Assembly (NCBI RefSeq): GCF_011602485.2 | Contig: NZ_CP050022.2 | Coordinates: 7,274,001 to 7,338,000 of the forward strand | DNA: 64,000 bases | Source of the DNA: Bradyrhizobium sp. 1(2017) | GTDB taxonomy: Bacteria; Pseudomonadota; Alphaproteobacteria; Rhizobiales; Xanthobacteraceae | Direction of reading: 5' to 3' | Shown: positions 35,130 through 46,187 of the stretch, piece after piece | Layout: each line of letters begins with the position of its first letter | Position numbering within the stretch: the stretch's first letter is position 1 | Position numbers and translations under genes: made by a program | The notes under the pieces: model-generated | What the model was told of the DNA's origin: nothing | Databases searched by the model: none | What the model saw: the letters and a program-made list of their open reading frames with translations, nothing else

Positions 35130-38100
35130 GGCGCATAGAGAATTGCATCATTGTTCTTCTCCGCGACTTCCATGATGCGGCTGATGATGTGCGCGCGATT
35201 CTTCACCAGACCCGGAAGCGCTGAAAATTCAGATTGAAGGAGCGTCTTCTGGATGTCGGCCTTGAGCTTGTTGCGGGCGGGAATGCTTTCCCAGAAGCCC
35301 GTCAGCTTAAGCTCACGCTCGATCTCGGCAAAGAGTTGCTGTGTGAGCGACACCAGCAGGGCTATGTTGTCATCATCGACCTCGGTTTCTGCAAACACCT
35401 CCTTTTTCAGGACCCGGAAGAAGGGCATTTGCTTCTTGCGGTGCAATCCGTAGGTCGGCTCCTTGTCGGCGTTTATGATGCGCTGGCGGAGCTTCTCCAG
35501 TTCTTCGTAAATCCTGTTCCAGTTGTCCCTGAAGTCTTCCAGAATCTTTCTTAGGGCCTCAGCAAAGGACGCTTGAAGATCAGGATCATCATCGAGGTCA
35601 ACATCCAAATGATGGCGGATAGCATGTTCGATCTCCGCCGCCTTTGTCTTTGTGCGTTTTCGACTCTGAACATCCTTTTGGAAATCCTCGTCCAGAATCG
35701 AGATGGGTTGGACTTTCACCTGGATGCCGCTCGACTGAAGAAACGCATCGGCGATGTTCCGCAGCTTTGGCGGAATCCCCTTCATGCTGAAACGAGCATC
35801 GCGGAAATGCTTCTCGGCGAGAACATTGATTTCCACAAGCCGCTGATACTGGCCCATATAGCCAAGCGCTTCCTTGGCAGGAAAAACCAGGTTCAAGCAT
35901 TTCGTAAAGCTCTTGAAGAGCGTAATGAACTCGAAGCGAAGGTCCTCATCGTAAAACAGATCGAAAAAGGCATCATGATCTGTGAGGTCGGTAAGACCAC
36001 GCGCCTGCAGGAACTCAAGGATAGCTGCGTGGGTTGCCTGAAGCTCGCGAAGTTCTTCCTCGGGAAAGCTTAAGGCAGTGAGTATCTCGTTCTGTTCGCG
36101 TTCGTCGTAGTTGTCGAGCGCCCTCTTTAAGTGATGGCCGACGCCGACATAATCAACGACGAAGCCTTTATCTTTCCCCGCACCGCCGACTCGATTGACG
36201 CGGGCGATGGCCTGTAGAAGGCCATGCTCCACTATGATTTTGTCGAGATACATGACTTGCTCCACCGGAGCGTCGAACCCGGTCAGCAACATGTTGTTTA
36301 CGATTAGAATGCCGATGTCGCCGTTGATCCCTTCATCTTCCACGCCGAAGGGCAGTTTGAAGCTTTTGATACTGGCCTTGTGCTTCGAGACGTCGGTGTA
36401 GGCCTTGAGGTGGAGCTCGTCATTGTGGCCACCGGAAATGATGACGTCGGTCTTCATCTTTCCGAGGCGGTGGAGATCGATATTTTCGGGATTGTTATTC
36501 TTCAGGCTATTGATGGCCTCGACGTGCGCCGCATCGATGTATTCCTTGTAGCGGACCGCCGCTTCCCGGGACGTGGCGACGATCTGCGCCTTGAATCCGT
36601 TAGGAAATACATGCGTTAGGTAGTGCGCCACCATGTCCTTGGCTTTTGCCTCGATGGTAGGTTTGGCTTCGAGATAGGCGTCTCGGGACCCATAGCCAAG
36701 GATGTCGAGCCGTTCCTGAAGATTATAGTCGCTAAAAATGTCTTCGAAAGAGGCGTCCATGGTTGCCGTGTCCGACACCTCGGCGTTGTGCGTCCGACCT
36801 TCGTAAACAATTTCCAGCGTAACCCCGTCTTCGATCGATTGGCGCATCGTGTATTTATCGATGTAGTCACCGAAGACGCGCTCGGTCTTGTCGATGGGCG
36901 TTCCAGTGTAACCAATGCGCGCGGAATTTGGGATTGCCTTGTCGAGATTTGCACCCAGCATCGAGTATTGCGACCGATGGGCTTCGTCCGTCATCACGAG
37001 GATGTTGGGGCTGGCATTCAGCTCCGGGAAAGTCTCTTGCAAGTCTGTCTCACGGAACTTGTGGATCATGGCCATCACAAGATCGGAGGAATTGGAGGCC
37101 AGCAGCTCCTTCAGCTTCTTGATGCTGTCGGCGGCTTTCACAGAAAAACCAATGTTGTGGCTGGTTTCGGAGAGCTGCGTCTCAAGCTGCGTCCGGTCGG
37201 TGACAAAGACCACCTTCCACTTCGACAGGGTAGGGTGCCGGTACATCTCCCGAACCATGAACATCATGGTCAGCGACTTACCGGAGCCCTGTGTATGCCA
37301 GATGATACCGCTGCGTTCGCGCGGCGTCTTTCCTTCCAAGAGCCGCTTGACGGCCAGCTTCACCGCGCGAAACTGCTGATAGCGTCCAACGACTTTGATG
37401 ATTTCGCCCTTTTCGCTGGTCGAGAACAGCGTGAAGGTGCGGATGATGTCGAGCAGGTTGTCACGGTCCAGCATCCCGGCGACCAGCCGCTGCTGATCGT
37501 TGGGGCTGCTGCTGCCGTGCTCCAGGTCGTTGAGGGAACGCGGAAATGGATCCGCCCAGCGATAGAAATACTTCTCGCCGTGGGTGGTGATGGTGCCGAA
37601 CTTGGCATCCTGCCGACAGGTGGTGACGACGAACTGGTTGAAATAGAAGAGGGGAGCGCTGCCTTCGCCTTTAGCTCCACGTTGTTCACTGTACCGGAGG
37701 ATCTGATCGATGGCCTCCGGTATCGGCTCCTTCACCTTTGGTGATTTGCATTCAATGACAACGACTGGGAGGCCATTCAGGAACAGAACGATGTCAGGGA
37801 CAATGTGGTGCTCCGTGCCGAGAATACGAACTTTGAACTGGCAGACGGCAATATAGCGATTGTTGTCGCGGTGCTTGAAGTCGATGTAGCGAACGGTTGG
37901 GCTCTTTTCGCCGGTCTTGCGGTTCTCGCTTACACTGGTGTTCTCCAGGAGCAGATTGAACACGTGCCGATTGTTCTGAATGAGATTCGTCGAAGCGAAG
38001 CTGGCTGTCAGCTGCTTGATGACCTCTTCTACTTGATCGTCCTCAAGCCATGGGTTGACAACCTTCAACTGCTGGCCCAGCACCGGCAGCATCACCACTT

Positions 38101-38257
38101 CGGTAAAACTGTCACGGAACGTATCGCGGGGCTGCTGCTTGCTATCGAGGTCAAGAACCGTCCAACCTAAACCCGACAGTTGGTCGAGCAGCGGCTTTTC
38201 GACATGATTGCGTTCGTCGAGCTTGATCTCCTTCGCTGTCTTGTCGCCGCTAGGCAT
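35126..38257 (-). CDS. hsdR: Type I restriction enzyme, R subunit
   Basis: The 1043-residue motor and nuclease subunit. It has the N-terminal nuclease domain with D155 and ECK at 169-171 (VVVIECKSPK), Walker A HTQGSGKS (321-328) and DEAH (424-427). A second RecA domain carries the FKAQIVATSREAAVRY and NNMLLTGFDAPVEQVMYLDK motifs (motifs IV-VI including ARVNRV), followed by a helical C-terminus. All catalytic motifs are present, so it looks active. It overlaps hsdS by 8 bp and the metallopeptidase by 4 bp. Confidence 0.97.
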   Translation of the reverse strand: MPSGDKTAKEIKLDERNHVEKPLLDQLSGLGWTVLDLDSKQQPRDTFRDSFTEVVMLPVLGQQLKVVNPWLEDDQVEEVIKQLTASFASTNLIQNNRHVFNLLLENTSVSENRKTGEKSPTVRYIDFKHRDNNRYIAVCQFKVRILGTEHHIVPDIVLFLNGLPVVVIECKSPKVKEPIPEAIDQILRYSEQRGAKGEGSAPLFYFNQFVVTTCRQDAKFGTITTHGEKYFYRWADPFPRSLNDLEHGSSSPNDQQRLVAGMLDRDNLLDIIRTFTLFSTSEKGEIIKVVGRYQQFRAVKLAVKRLLEGKTPRERSGIIWHTQGSGKSLTMMFMVREMYRHPTLSKWKVVFVTDRTQLETQLSETSHNIGFSVKAADSIKKLKELLASNSSDLVMAMIHKFRETDLQETFPELNASPNILVMTDEAHRSQYSMLGANLDKAIPNSARIGYTGTPIDKTERVFGDYIDKYTMRQSIEDGVTLEIVYEGRTHNAEVSDTATMDASFEDIFSDYNLQERLDILGYGSRDAYLEAKPTIEAKAKDMVAHYLTHVFPNGFKAQIVATSREAAVRYKEYIDAAHVEAINSLKNNNPENIDLHRLGKMKTDVIISGGHNDELHLKAYTDVSKHKASIKSFKLPFGVEDEGINGDIGILIVNNMLLTGFDAPVEQVMYLDKIIVEHGLLQAIARVNRVGGAGKDKGFVVDYVGVGHHLKRALDNYDEREQNEILTALSFPEEELRELQATHAAILEFLQARGLTDLTDHDAFFDLFYDEDLRFEFITLFKSFTKCLNLVFPAKEALGYMGQYQRLVEINVLAEKHFRDARFSMKGIPPKLRNIADAFLQSSGIQVKVQPISILDEDFQKDVQSRKRTKTKAAEIEHAIRHHLDVDLDDDPDLQASFAEALRKILEDFRDNWNRIYEELEKLRQRIINADKEPTYGLHRKKQMPFFRVLKKEVFAETEVDDDNIALLVSLTQQLFAEIERELKLTGFWESIPARNKLKADIQKTLLQSEFSALPGLVKNRAHIISRIMEVAEKNNDAILYAP

Positions 38258-39560
38258 ACAACCTCTCGCGCTTGGGTTCAGACTCCAGCAGGGCGCTCAC
38301 CCGTCGCTTGCCTGTCAGCAGGTCTTGCATCAGGGCGGCTTTGAGGGAACGGAGCTTCTGAAGGCCGGCTATAAATTGCTGAATGTTGCCATCTGCGTGA
38401 CTCAATACGCTCGAGATTTGTTGCTGTTCCTCCACTAGCTGAGGGATAGCAATTTGGTACTCGCGAAAGAACTGCAAACCTATTGTGAGGATTGTGCTCC
38501 CCGCGGCAATGCCCTCAAACCTTGGCTTGTCTCTCTGTAGCCAATAGTAAAGATAGTAGTTGTCCAACTTATGGGGCTTACACCGCCAAGCCATAAAATG
38601 TTGACTTACAGCCATTGTGTCCCCGAGTATTGCGCTCTTACCCACGCCTGCGTCTCTAGAAAGAATGACGGTGCCTTTTGGATGTAAAACCGCAGAGGAG
38701 TTCTTTAGCCCCAGCGAACTAATTTCTTTATCCGTTTCGCTAATCAAAACATTGTCTAGCGCACTGGAATCTGCGAGCGAAACCCACTTTATCCCGCCGT
38801 TCCAGTAATCAGGTCTTGACTTATTCGGCGTGTGGCCGCTTCCACGAATCGCCAAACCATCGAGCAGGTGAACGCCCCACTCGGCCGGAATTCTTCCTAA
38901 TGCGGAGTCTTTAAATCGGTGGGATTGCTCAGAGCGGATACGCCCGTGTTCATCTATGCCCCGGGTTAGGAGGTCCTGCATCAGCCCAGTCTTAATGCGC
39001 TGCTCTTTGGCAATCAGCGCTTCAGTCCGTTCGATCGCGCGGTCTAATGTTGCGAGAATTTCGGCTATCTTGGTTTGCTCGGGCAATGGCGGCAATGGAA
39101 CTGGCACCTGCTCGATAAGCGTCTTCGTTAACCCAGCACGACCATCACCGGCTGACCGAGATCGCAATTCGTCATAGCGAAATTCAAGATTGTAAAAAAG
39201 ATACTCAACGTCTAGTACAGTGGGGTCCGTTTTAACTAGCGCTACAGACTGATTAGTGCACAGTCTGGAAAGGACGAGGGCGACAGTACCCCGCGTTTTC
39301 CCTTGACCGGCGAGGCCAATGGCAACCGCTGGAGGATCTACCATAGTCGCGTTCGAATGACGCAAACCGAGTTCGGTGATTCTTGTCGGTACGTCTGTTA
39401 TCCGTTTTTCATGAATGTCCCCAGACGCCATCCACGGCACATCGCCGCCCCAATATTTTTCAATTGAGGTTCGCGGCGTGCCGCCAACGGTCACGATCCC
39501 GATATTGCCGATAACATCCTCTACCCAAGGATGGCTCAACTTCACTACGTCATCAGACAT
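38250..39560 (-). CDS. hsdS: Type I restriction-modification specificity subunit
   Basis: A 436-residue S subunit with two target-recognition domains. The first spans about residues 10-150 ([29 protein letters not shown]). A conserved helix follows ([28 protein letters not shown]). The second domain spans about 215-370 ([30 protein letters not shown]), and a final helix carries [14 protein letters not shown]. The DNA sequence recognised cannot be read from this. Both domains and both spacer helices are complete. Confidence 0.95.
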   Translation of the reverse strand: MSDDVVKLSHPWVEDVIGNIGIVTVGGTPRTSIEKYWGGDVPWMASGDIHEKRITDVPTRITELGLRHSNATMVDPPAVAIGLAGQGKTRGTVALVLSRLCTNQSVALVKTDPTVLDVEYLFYNLEFRYDELRSRSAGDGRAGLTKTLIEQVPVPLPPLPEQTKIAEILATLDRAIERTEALIAKEQRIKTGLMQDLLTRGIDEHGRIRSEQSHRFKDSALGRIPAEWGVHLLDGLAIRGSGHTPNKSRPDYWNGGIKWVSLADSSALDNVLISETDKEISSLGLKNSSAVLHPKGTVILSRDAGVGKSAILGDTMAVSQHFMAWRCKPHKLDNYYLYYWLQRDKPRFEGIAAGSTILTIGLQFFREYQIAIPQLVEEQQQISSVLSHADGNIQQFIAGLQKLRSLKAALMQDLLTGKRRVSALLESEPKRERLYA

Positions 39561-42222
39561 AGCTTAGTCCCTTCAGAAATCTATCTAACGCCTTGAGGCT
39601 TTCGTCCCTCTGGCTCTCCAGACTACGAGAAGAGAGGGCGTATTTGTCCCAAAAAATCTCTGCAACTTGGATCAGCCGCCGCTTTTCGGCGTTGAGGTAT
39701 CTCCGAAGCTCCTCGTTTGCTATATCGTGGAGCTTCTTAAGTATCAGGGCTTTGGCTTCTTCCTCTGTGAGGCGGCCACCGATGCTAGCCATAATGGCGT
39801 CAGTCTTCTCCAGCCGCGCCTGCAACGCGGCTTTGTCCTTTTCCAGAGCGGTAATCTTTTTCTTCTCGTCTTTGTTGTCGCTGAAAAGCTGCGCGATCTG
39901 AGCGCTCACTTGAGCGAGCAGCCGCTCGCTTTCCGCTTTGAATTCGCCGCTCCCAAGGCGCTTGAGTTGAAGTTTGTGATCGAGCCCATCGGCAAGTGTC
40001 TTCAGCTCCGATTTTGCGGCTTTGATCCGCTTTTCGACTGCGCTGATTGCAGCCTCCTGCGCCTGTAGCTTCTTCAATTCCTTCTTAGCAGAATCCCCCG
40101 TCGTATCTTTGAGATCGTCGATAAGTTCCTTAAGCGCTTTCTTGATGACACTGGCAGTGACGGTTTCGTCTTCCTCCGATTCGTAAGCGGCGACTTCCTG
40201 AGCGGCTTCGACCGCTTCGCTAAGCTCGCCCTGCGCCTCGGCAATTCTCACTTCTAGGCTCTCGATTGCATCCGCTTCTTTTTGGAAGAAGGTAGAGAGG
40301 AGATAGCTCTCAGGGATCAAGGAATGATGCCAGCCGGTCGAGACGATGGTCTTGAGATCGTAGCGAATGTTCTGCCACCAATTGACGAAAACAGCAGCGC
40401 TCTGGAATTCATCCAGTACACCGAGCGGAATTAGCTTGCCCTTCAGAGTCGTGAGCAACTCCTGACGCACTTCCGGCAGCTTCTTGCCGTCGCGGAGCTG
40501 CGCGAAATCATCGCGCGCCACATTCCACCAAGCCTCCAGCACGGCGTGGTGGGTCGCGTACGCCTTGTTCAACTCGGCATCAGATTCTAGTGCCGCCTTG
40601 ATACTGGGTCTCTGCTTAATGGCCTCGCGAAACTCGAAATACCCAGGGCGCTCAGGCTGAAAGAGAATCCCCGGATCGACGCCAAATTTGTCAAAGTGAT
40701 ATTCTCGGGCCTGCACCTCGGCAATCGGCACTCCTCCGATGAGGTGAGCTTGCACGTCCTCCGGTTCAGGGTCAGGTGTGTTGTCAACATAACGGCGAAT
40801 ATTGAGATTGTAGTCGTGAACATCGACGATCTCCTTCTTGTCCACGAGGCGGCTGTATTTTAATAGCTCAAGCTTGTTCGTGAAGACGTAGTCAATCTTC
40901 TCGATATCCTCGGGGCGAAGTTTATTCTGGTTCTTTCCTTCTGCGAATTCGCGGTCTGCATTGATGAAGAGCACCTTGCCGCGCAACGCATCTGGCTTAC
41001 TTTTACTCATCACGAAAATGCAGGCGGGGATACCGGTGCCGTAAAAGAGGCCCGGCGGCAGGCTGATAATCGACTCGATGACATCGTCGTTGACGAAATT
41101 TTCGCGAATGAGCTTTTCCTTGCCGCCGCGGAAAAGAACGCCGTGGGGCATGATCGTGGCCATATGACCATTCGACTTAAGGCTGGCCAGCATATGCTGA
41201 ACAAACATTAGATCGGCCTTCTTCCCCGTCTCCGGGCACCATTCGCGAAAGCGCGAGGTGAACTTCATCCCGGCGCGGCTGTAGTTCTGCGAAAACGGCG
41301 GATTGGCAAGGACCCGGTCAAATTTCCGAATTTGCCCATGATCCAAAATCTGCGGGTCCTCCAGTGTATCCCCGTTCTCGATCGTGAACCGGGTGATGTT
41401 GTGGAGGATCATGTTCATGATGCAGATCGACCAGACGGTGCCGTTCGAGTCCTGGCCGTAAAGGGCGAGGTCATTCGAGTTCTCGCCTTGCTCCTCGACA
41501 TATTGGTGGCTCTGAATCAAGAAGCCGCCGGAGCCGACGGTGGGATCGTAGATTTCATTGCCGGCATGTGGCTTAACCAACTGCACAAGCAGGCGCACAA
41601 CCTCGGCAGGCGTATAGAATTCGCCGCCTTTCTTCCCGGCGCTGTCCGCGAAGAATTTGATGAGATATTCGTAAGCAGCGCCAAGAAGATCTGGGAATTC
41701 AAAGTTGTCGTTGACCAGCACGAACTGTGGCTGGTTGAAGTGGTCGAGCAGGTCTTTCCACTTCTGGTCGGCGATTTTTGTCTTTCCCTTGACGGCGTTG
41801 AAGTCGATGTTGTTCTTCAAAACGCCATTGAGTGCGTCGTTCTCGTCTTCGACCGCGGCAATGGCTTTGTTGAGCATGTTGCCGATATCCTGCTTTAGGT
41901 CTTTCAGGGCAGGGACCTCATCGCCGTTTTCGTCCTCCCAGGACTCATGCCAGCGTGCGCGCACGGGGACGAAGAACGTCTCGCCGTAGGATGTTTTATC
42001 TTCGAGAAGCTCTTTAATGAGAGCTGGATCGCTTATGTGCGCGAAATCCTTCTTGCGAAGCTGCTCGCGCTTGCGGTCAAACTCGTCGGACAAACGCTTG
42101 ATGAACAGCAGACCGAAGATGAATTCCTTGAACTCCGATGCATCCATCTTGCCGCGCAGAATGTCGGCGGCTTTGAACAGGAAGCTTTCAAGCTGCGAGA
42201 GTGTGATCTTTTCGCGGTTCAT
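39553..42222 (-). CDS. hsdM: Type I restriction-modification methyltransferase subunit, long C-terminus
   Basis: An 889-residue N6-adenine methyltransferase. The HsdM N-terminal domain covers residues about 1-165. [13 protein letters not shown] (201-213), the SAM motif DPTVGSGGF (226-234) and the catalytic NPPF (307-310) follow. After about residue 480 there is an unusually long extension with a coiled coil (about 640-880: [56 protein letters not shown]). Typical HsdM proteins have 500-700 residues. It is the first gene of the operon and overlaps hsdS by 8 bp. Confidence 0.96.
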   Translation of the reverse strand: MNREKITLSQLESFLFKAADILRGKMDASEFKEFIFGLLFIKRLSDEFDRKREQLRKKDFAHISDPALIKELLEDKTSYGETFFVPVRARWHESWEDENGDEVPALKDLKQDIGNMLNKAIAAVEDENDALNGVLKNNIDFNAVKGKTKIADQKWKDLLDHFNQPQFVLVNDNFEFPDLLGAAYEYLIKFFADSAGKKGGEFYTPAEVVRLLVQLVKPHAGNEIYDPTVGSGGFLIQSHQYVEEQGENSNDLALYGQDSNGTVWSICIMNMILHNITRFTIENGDTLEDPQILDHGQIRKFDRVLANPPFSQNYSRAGMKFTSRFREWCPETGKKADLMFVQHMLASLKSNGHMATIMPHGVLFRGGKEKLIRENFVNDDVIESIISLPPGLFYGTGIPACIFVMSKSKPDALRGKVLFINADREFAEGKNQNKLRPEDIEKIDYVFTNKLELLKYSRLVDKKEIVDVHDYNLNIRRYVDNTPDPEPEDVQAHLIGGVPIAEVQAREYHFDKFGVDPGILFQPERPGYFEFREAIKQRPSIKAALESDAELNKAYATHHAVLEAWWNVARDDFAQLRDGKKLPEVRQELLTTLKGKLIPLGVLDEFQSAAVFVNWWQNIRYDLKTIVSTGWHHSLIPESYLLSTFFQKEADAIESLEVRIAEAQGELSEAVEAAQEVAAYESEEDETVTASVIKKALKELIDDLKDTTGDSAKKELKKLQAQEAAISAVEKRIKAAKSELKTLADGLDHKLQLKRLGSGEFKAESERLLAQVSAQIAQLFSDNKDEKKKITALEKDKAALQARLEKTDAIMASIGGRLTEEEAKALILKKLHDIANEELRRYLNAEKRRLIQVAEIFWDKYALSSRSLESQRDESLKALDRFLKGLSYV

Positions 42223-42407
42223 GTAATCTCGATGCGAGTAGCGTGAATCGGGGCGGCTTAGCTGCTCATACTACAATGGCAAACCAACCTTCGAGCAGAT
42301 ATTGCAAAATTCGCCGATTGGAGACCGTCCCTAGCTACTTCCTTTGTCTTCTGCGACACACCGGCAAGCTTCCTCGCAGAGTTTGCCAATTCGCTCCAGA
42401 TCGGTCC

Positions 42408-42444
42408 CAGACACGCGTTTCGTCACCAGACACGCGTTTCGTCA
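42408..42444. repeat. Two tandem copies of an 18-nt unit
   Basis: CAGACACGCGTTTCGTCA occurs at 42408-42425 and again at 42427-42444. It lies in the gap upstream of hsdM (42223-42726), which holds no supported gene. Confidence 0.8.
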
Positions 42445-42726
42445 AAAGGCACAGGCACGCGCGACTGGGCCGCAAGTCGTGCCGATTTGCACGATTGGTT
42501 CAGCGAGAGGGATCCAAACCGCCGCGCGACATAGCCGTTGATCTTCCGGAAAATGTCGTACTGGACCAATTTTACGGGTTCAAAGATTCCGAGAAAATTC
42601 GGTTCTCCAGACCTATCCGGCACTAGGTCGAATGGGCGAGCGGACGTCTCCGCTGGCAAAATTGCAGGAAAACGGCCGCATTTCTGGCTTCTCTTCAGAT
42701 TGAAGTACGAGATCATTTCAGGGGAT

Positions 42727-42751
42727 TGGCGGAGCGAGCAGGATTCGAACC
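42727..42751 (-). other. tRNA 3'-end scar
   Basis: On the minus strand: GGTTCGAATCC followed by TGCTCGCTCCGCCA, a T-loop plus acceptor strand and CCA. No tRNA body precedes it, and the T-stem has a mismatch. It lies between the hsd operon and tRNA-fMet, at the apparent right boundary of the accessory region, so it may be an old attachment site. Confidence 0.5.
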
Positions 42752-42804
42752 GGCGGTACGACATCGGGATCACCGTGGCGACTCGGTGGCGATTCCAGCC
42801 AAAT

Positions 42805-42833
42805 AAAAGGCCGCCCCGAAGAGCGGCCTTTTT
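42805..42833 (-). terminator. Intrinsic terminator downstream of tRNA-fMet
   Basis: AAAAGGCCGC-CCCGAAGA-GCGGCCTTTTT forms a 6-8 bp GC stem with T-runs on both strands. It lies 30 nt downstream of the tRNA on its strand. Confidence 0.8.
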
Positions 42834-42863
42834 GATTTTCAGCTGTCCTTACAGGACCTTACT

Positions 42864-42940
<77 letters not shown>

Positions 42941-43254
42941 TTAAACCGTTGCGCGCCTTCGTCGATATCCCCGGGGACGGTAAAGTAAGGCCGCGCTGTT
43001 CGCGAGGCTTGCTTCGGTCGTCCCAAAGGCTTTCCTTGGAAGGCAACCCCGGGGCAAAGCCCGTCGGGTGCGGGGCGTATGTATCAAGGCGGGCTGCCTT
43101 TGGAAAGGGCTGCCGGAACGTTTTTTTCGACTTCATGACAGGCGGCGGGGCGGATTTCGGGCCGTTTGACACGCACTTGCCAGAAGTTCCGCAAAGAGCC
43201 AGCTTGGCCGCAGCAAAACCAGGGCCCGACGCCCATTTTCAGGGGAGGAACGCC

Positions 43255-43482
43255 ATGGGCGTCGATCACGGCGAATGGGGCTTCAAGACGTTCAGCAAGC
43301 TGAAGCCGGTGGTCTATCGCTCCAAGTTCAACCGCCTCACCGATCTCTATCCGCCCTATGGCGGCAAGATCGCGCGGCTGGAATGGCTGATGCGGTTCAT
43401 GTCGCAGGGAGCGGTCGTTCGGGGGCGCGAAGCGAACCCGGAACCTCGAGATCCGGTTCGCGCTATGCGCGCCCTGGAATGA
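43255..43482 (+). pseudogene. C-terminal stump of a coniferyl-aldehyde-type dehydrogenase
   Basis: The frame MGVDHGEWGFKTFSKLKPVV then YRSKFNRLTDLYPPYGGKIA matches the last ~55 residues of aldehyde dehydrogenases of the coniferyl aldehyde type (HGxxGFxTFSKxKPVxYxSRxN...PPYG). The catalytic Cys/Glu domain is absent. The ATG is well placed after GGGGAGGAA, so a short product is possible, but it cannot be an active enzyme. Its last ~20 codons lie in a dispersed repeat (43422-43485). Confidence 0.65.
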
Positions 43483-43485
43483 CAA
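43422..43485. repeat. Dispersed GGTTCGCGCTATGCGCGCCC-type repeat
   Basis: An intergenic palindromic repeat ending CTGGAATGACA, related to the one at 55919 (TTCCGGACTCGCGCTGCGCG, CTCCGGAATGACA). Confidence 0.65.
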
Positions 43486-43501
43486 TCAGGGGGAAGCAAC
43501 A

Positions 43502-45100
43502 TTGACCGACACATTCGATTTCGTAGTCGTCGGCGCGGGCTCGGGCGGCTGCACGGTTGCGGGACGGCTTTCCGAGGATGCGGGGACATCCGTCGCGCTG
43601 CTCGACGCCGGCGGCGCATGCGACAATTGGGTCGTGACCACGCCGGGCGCGCTGGTGCTGATGGTCGCCGGCAACGTCAACAACTGGGCCTTCAACACCG
43701 TGCCGCAGAAGGGGCTGAACGGCCGCATCGGCTATCAGCCGCGCGGCAAGGGTCTCGGCGGCTCCTCGGCGATCAACGCGATGGTCTATATCCGCGGCCA
43801 CCGCGCCGATTACGACCATTGGGCCTCGCTCGGCAACCTCGGCTGGTCCTTTGCCGACGTGCTGCCCTATTTCAAGCGCGCCGAGAATAATGCCGATTTC
43901 GACGGCGCGTATCATGGCAAGGGCGGCCCGCTCGCGGTGAACAAGCTTCGCTCCGGCAATCCGGTTCAACAGATTTTCCTGCAGGCGGCGCAGGAAGGAC
44001 AATTCCGCATCCGCGAGGATTTCAACGCCGAGGATCATGAGGGTCTCGGCATCTACCAGGTGACGCAGAAGAACGGCGAGCGCTTGAGCGCGGCGCGCGC
44101 CTATGTGCATCCGCACATCGGCAAGCGAGCAAATTTGCGCGTCGAGACGCAGGCGCATGCGACGCGCCTCCTGTTCGAGGGCCGGCGCGCGGTGGGCGTG
44201 GAGTATCGGCAGGGCAATGAGGTGAAACAGCTGCGCGCCCGGCGCGAGGTGATCCTGGCAGCCGGTGCATTCCAGTCGCCGCAGCTTCTGATGCTGTCGG
44301 GCATCGGCGATGCCGAAGCGCTCCGCAGGCACGGCATTGCAAGCGTGCATCATCTGCCGGGCGTCGGACAGAATCTGCAGGACCATCCCGACTTCATTTT
44401 CGGCTACATGTCCGACAGCCCCTATTTCGCCGGCATCTCGATCAAGGGCATGCCACGGCTGATCCGCGCCATCTTGCAATATCGGCGCGAGCGCCGCGGC
44501 CCCCTCACCTCCAATTTTGCCGAATGCGGCGGCTTCCTGAAGACGCGGCCCGATCTCGACATTCCCGACATCCAGCTGCATTTCGGCATGGCGATGGTCG
44601 ACGACCACGGCCGCAAGCGCCACGGCGGAACCGGCTTTTCCTGCCACGTCTGCCTGCTCCGTCCGAAGAGCCGCGGCAGCGTCGCGCTCGCGAACAACGA
44701 TGCTATGCTGGCGCCGCTGATCGATCCCAATTTCTTCGGCGAGGACGACGATCTCGAGGCCATGGTCGCCGGCTTCAAGACCACGAGGCGGCTGATGGAG
44801 ACGCCTTCGCTGCGAGCGCTGCAGAAGAAGGACATGTTCACCGCCAACGTGCGCAGCGATGACGACATCCGCGCCGTGCTGCGCGAACGCGTCGACACCG
44901 TCTATCATCCCGTCGGCACCTGCAAGATGGGCACGGATGCGTTGGCCGTGGTCGATCCCGCGCTGAAGGTGCACGGCGTCGAGGCCTTGCGTGTCGTCGA
45001 CGCCTCGATCATGCCGACCTTGATCGGCGGCAACACCAATGCGCCGACCATCATGATCGGGGAGAAGGCAGCGGACATGATCAGGGGGGAGATGCGGTAG
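43502..45100 (+). CDS. GMC-family FAD oxidoreductase (alcohol/choline dehydrogenase-like)
   Basis: A 532-residue flavoprotein that oxidises alcohols. It has the FAD-binding start FDFVVVGAGSGGCTVAGRLS, the GMC signature 1 GYQPRGKGLGGSSAINAMVY (about residues 77-97), signature 2 GAFQSPQLLMLSGIGD (about 257-272), and the catalytic His in YHPVGTCKMG near the C-terminus. The start is a TTG after GGGGGAAG. It follows the truncated aldehyde dehydrogenase, so the two may once have formed an alcohol-to-acid pair. The true substrate is unknown. Confidence 0.95.
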   Translation: MTDTFDFVVVGAGSGGCTVAGRLSEDAGTSVALLDAGGACDNWVVTTPGALVLMVAGNVNNWAFNTVPQKGLNGRIGYQPRGKGLGGSSAINAMVYIRGHRADYDHWASLGNLGWSFADVLPYFKRAENNADFDGAYHGKGGPLAVNKLRSGNPVQQIFLQAAQEGQFRIREDFNAEDHEGLGIYQVTQKNGERLSAARAYVHPHIGKRANLRVETQAHATRLLFEGRRAVGVEYRQGNEVKQLRARREVILAAGAFQSPQLLMLSGIGDAEALRRHGIASVHHLPGVGQNLQDHPDFIFGYMSDSPYFAGISIKGMPRLIRAILQYRRERRGPLTSNFAECGGFLKTRPDLDIPDIQLHFGMAMVDDHGRKRHGGTGFSCHVCLLRPKSRGSVALANNDAMLAPLIDPNFFGEDDDLEAMVAGFKTTRRLMETPSLRALQKKDMFTANVRSDDDIRAVLRERVDTVYHPVGTCKMGTDALAVVDPALKVHGVEALRVVDASIMPTLIGGNTNAPTIMIGEKAADMIRGEMR

Positions 45101-45126
45101 TGTAAAGCTGCCGCGTCATTCTCCAT

Positions 45127-45269
45127 TGTCGTCCCGGCGAAGGCCGGGACCCATACTCCCAAGAGAACGTTGCGGGGCGAGCCGGTCACCACGAGCCGTC
45201 GTCAAGCCGCTTCCTGCGGTGATGGGTCCCGGCCCCCCGTGCGCAATTGCGCACTAGGCCGGGACGACG
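45127..45269. repeat. Intergenic palindromic repeat (TCCCGGC...GCCGGGA type)
   Basis: GTCGTCCCGGCGAAGGCCGG and GGGTCCCGG...GGCCGGGACGACG form a large inverted structure between converging genes. Confidence 0.7.
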
Positions 45270-45307
45270 CCGAGGGAAGATCGCTCTCAAACAACGACGA
45301 GCGGTGG

Positions 45308-46069
45308 CTAGTTCAGCAAGAACCCACCATCGACGGTGATGACGCTCCCCGTCATGTACCGCGACGCGTTCGAGGCCAGCAGCAGGATCGCACCGTCGAG
45401 ATCGGATTCGGCGCCGACGCGGCGCTGGGGGATGCGCTTGGCCAGGCGCTCGCCTGCGGGCGTCGACCAGAAGGCGTGGTTCATCTCGGTGTCGATATAG
45501 CCGGGCGCGAGCGCGTTGATGCGGATGTTCTGGCCCGCAAGCTCCAGGGCCATCGCTTTCGTCGCCTGGAGGATGCCGGCCTTGGAGATCGCGTAAGGCG
45601 ACACCGCCTTCAGCACGCCGGTGCCGAGCACGGAGGCGATGTTGACGATGTTGCCCGGCTGCTTGCGCGCGATCATGCGCCGGGCCACTTCCGTCGCGAG
45701 GAAATAGGCGCCCTTGAGGTTGGCACCGATCACGGCGTCCCAATCGGCCTCAGTCTGCTCGGTCGCGAGCTTCTCGATGGCGATGCCGGCATTGTTGATC
45801 AGCACGGTGACGGGCCCGAGCGCGGCTTCCGTGGCATCGACGGCCTTCGCGATCGAGGCGGTGTCGGTGACGTCGAGCGCGACGGCGGCAGCGCGGCCGC
45901 CCTTGCCGCGGATTTCCTCTTCCAGGCTCTTCAGCTTGTCGGTCTGGCGCGCGGCGAGCGCGACGGCTGCACCATGGGCCGCCAGCACCCGGGCAAATTG
46001 CCGCCCCAGCCCCTGGCTTGCGCCGGTGACGAGGATGGTTTCTTTACTGACGTCGAATAGGTCTGACAT
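45308..46069 (-). CDS. Short-chain dehydrogenase/reductase
   Basis: A 253-residue classical SDR: TGASQGLGRQFA for cofactor binding, NNAG at about 92-95, catalytic SVLGTG...YAISK (Tyr and Lys present), and TVDGGFLLN at the end. The acidic/basic pattern after beta-2 (AARQTDKL) suggests NADP(H). It is annotated in relatives as glucose/ribitol or 3-oxoacyl-ACP reductase-like; the substrate is open. It is convergent with the GMC gene and divergent from the CvpA-like gene. Confidence 0.93.
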   Translation of the reverse strand: MSDLFDVSKETILVTGASQGLGRQFARVLAAHGAAVALAARQTDKLKSLEEEIRGKGGRAAAVALDVTDTASIAKAVDATEAALGPVTVLINNAGIAIEKLATEQTEADWDAVIGANLKGAYFLATEVARRMIARKQPGNIVNIASVLGTGVLKAVSPYAISKAGILQATKAMALELAGQNIRINALAPGYIDTEMNHAFWSTPAGERLAKRIPQRRVGAESDLDGAILLLASNASRYMTGSVITVDGGFLLN

Positions 46070-46187
46070 GACGCATTCCTTGCGCGATTTCCCTGAGCTT
46101 TGGAGTCATCAATACAGACGATTTTAGCGATCCGAAACCGGAATGACCGGTTCGGCGTTCATTCGTTCCGTCGCGGCAGGGCTCCCA

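Noticed and set aside
42423..42773. A 116-codon minus-strand frame between hsdM and the tRNA
   Set aside because: It runs through the tandem 18-nt repeat and the tRNA scar, lacks a ribosome-binding site, and shows no recognisable domain.
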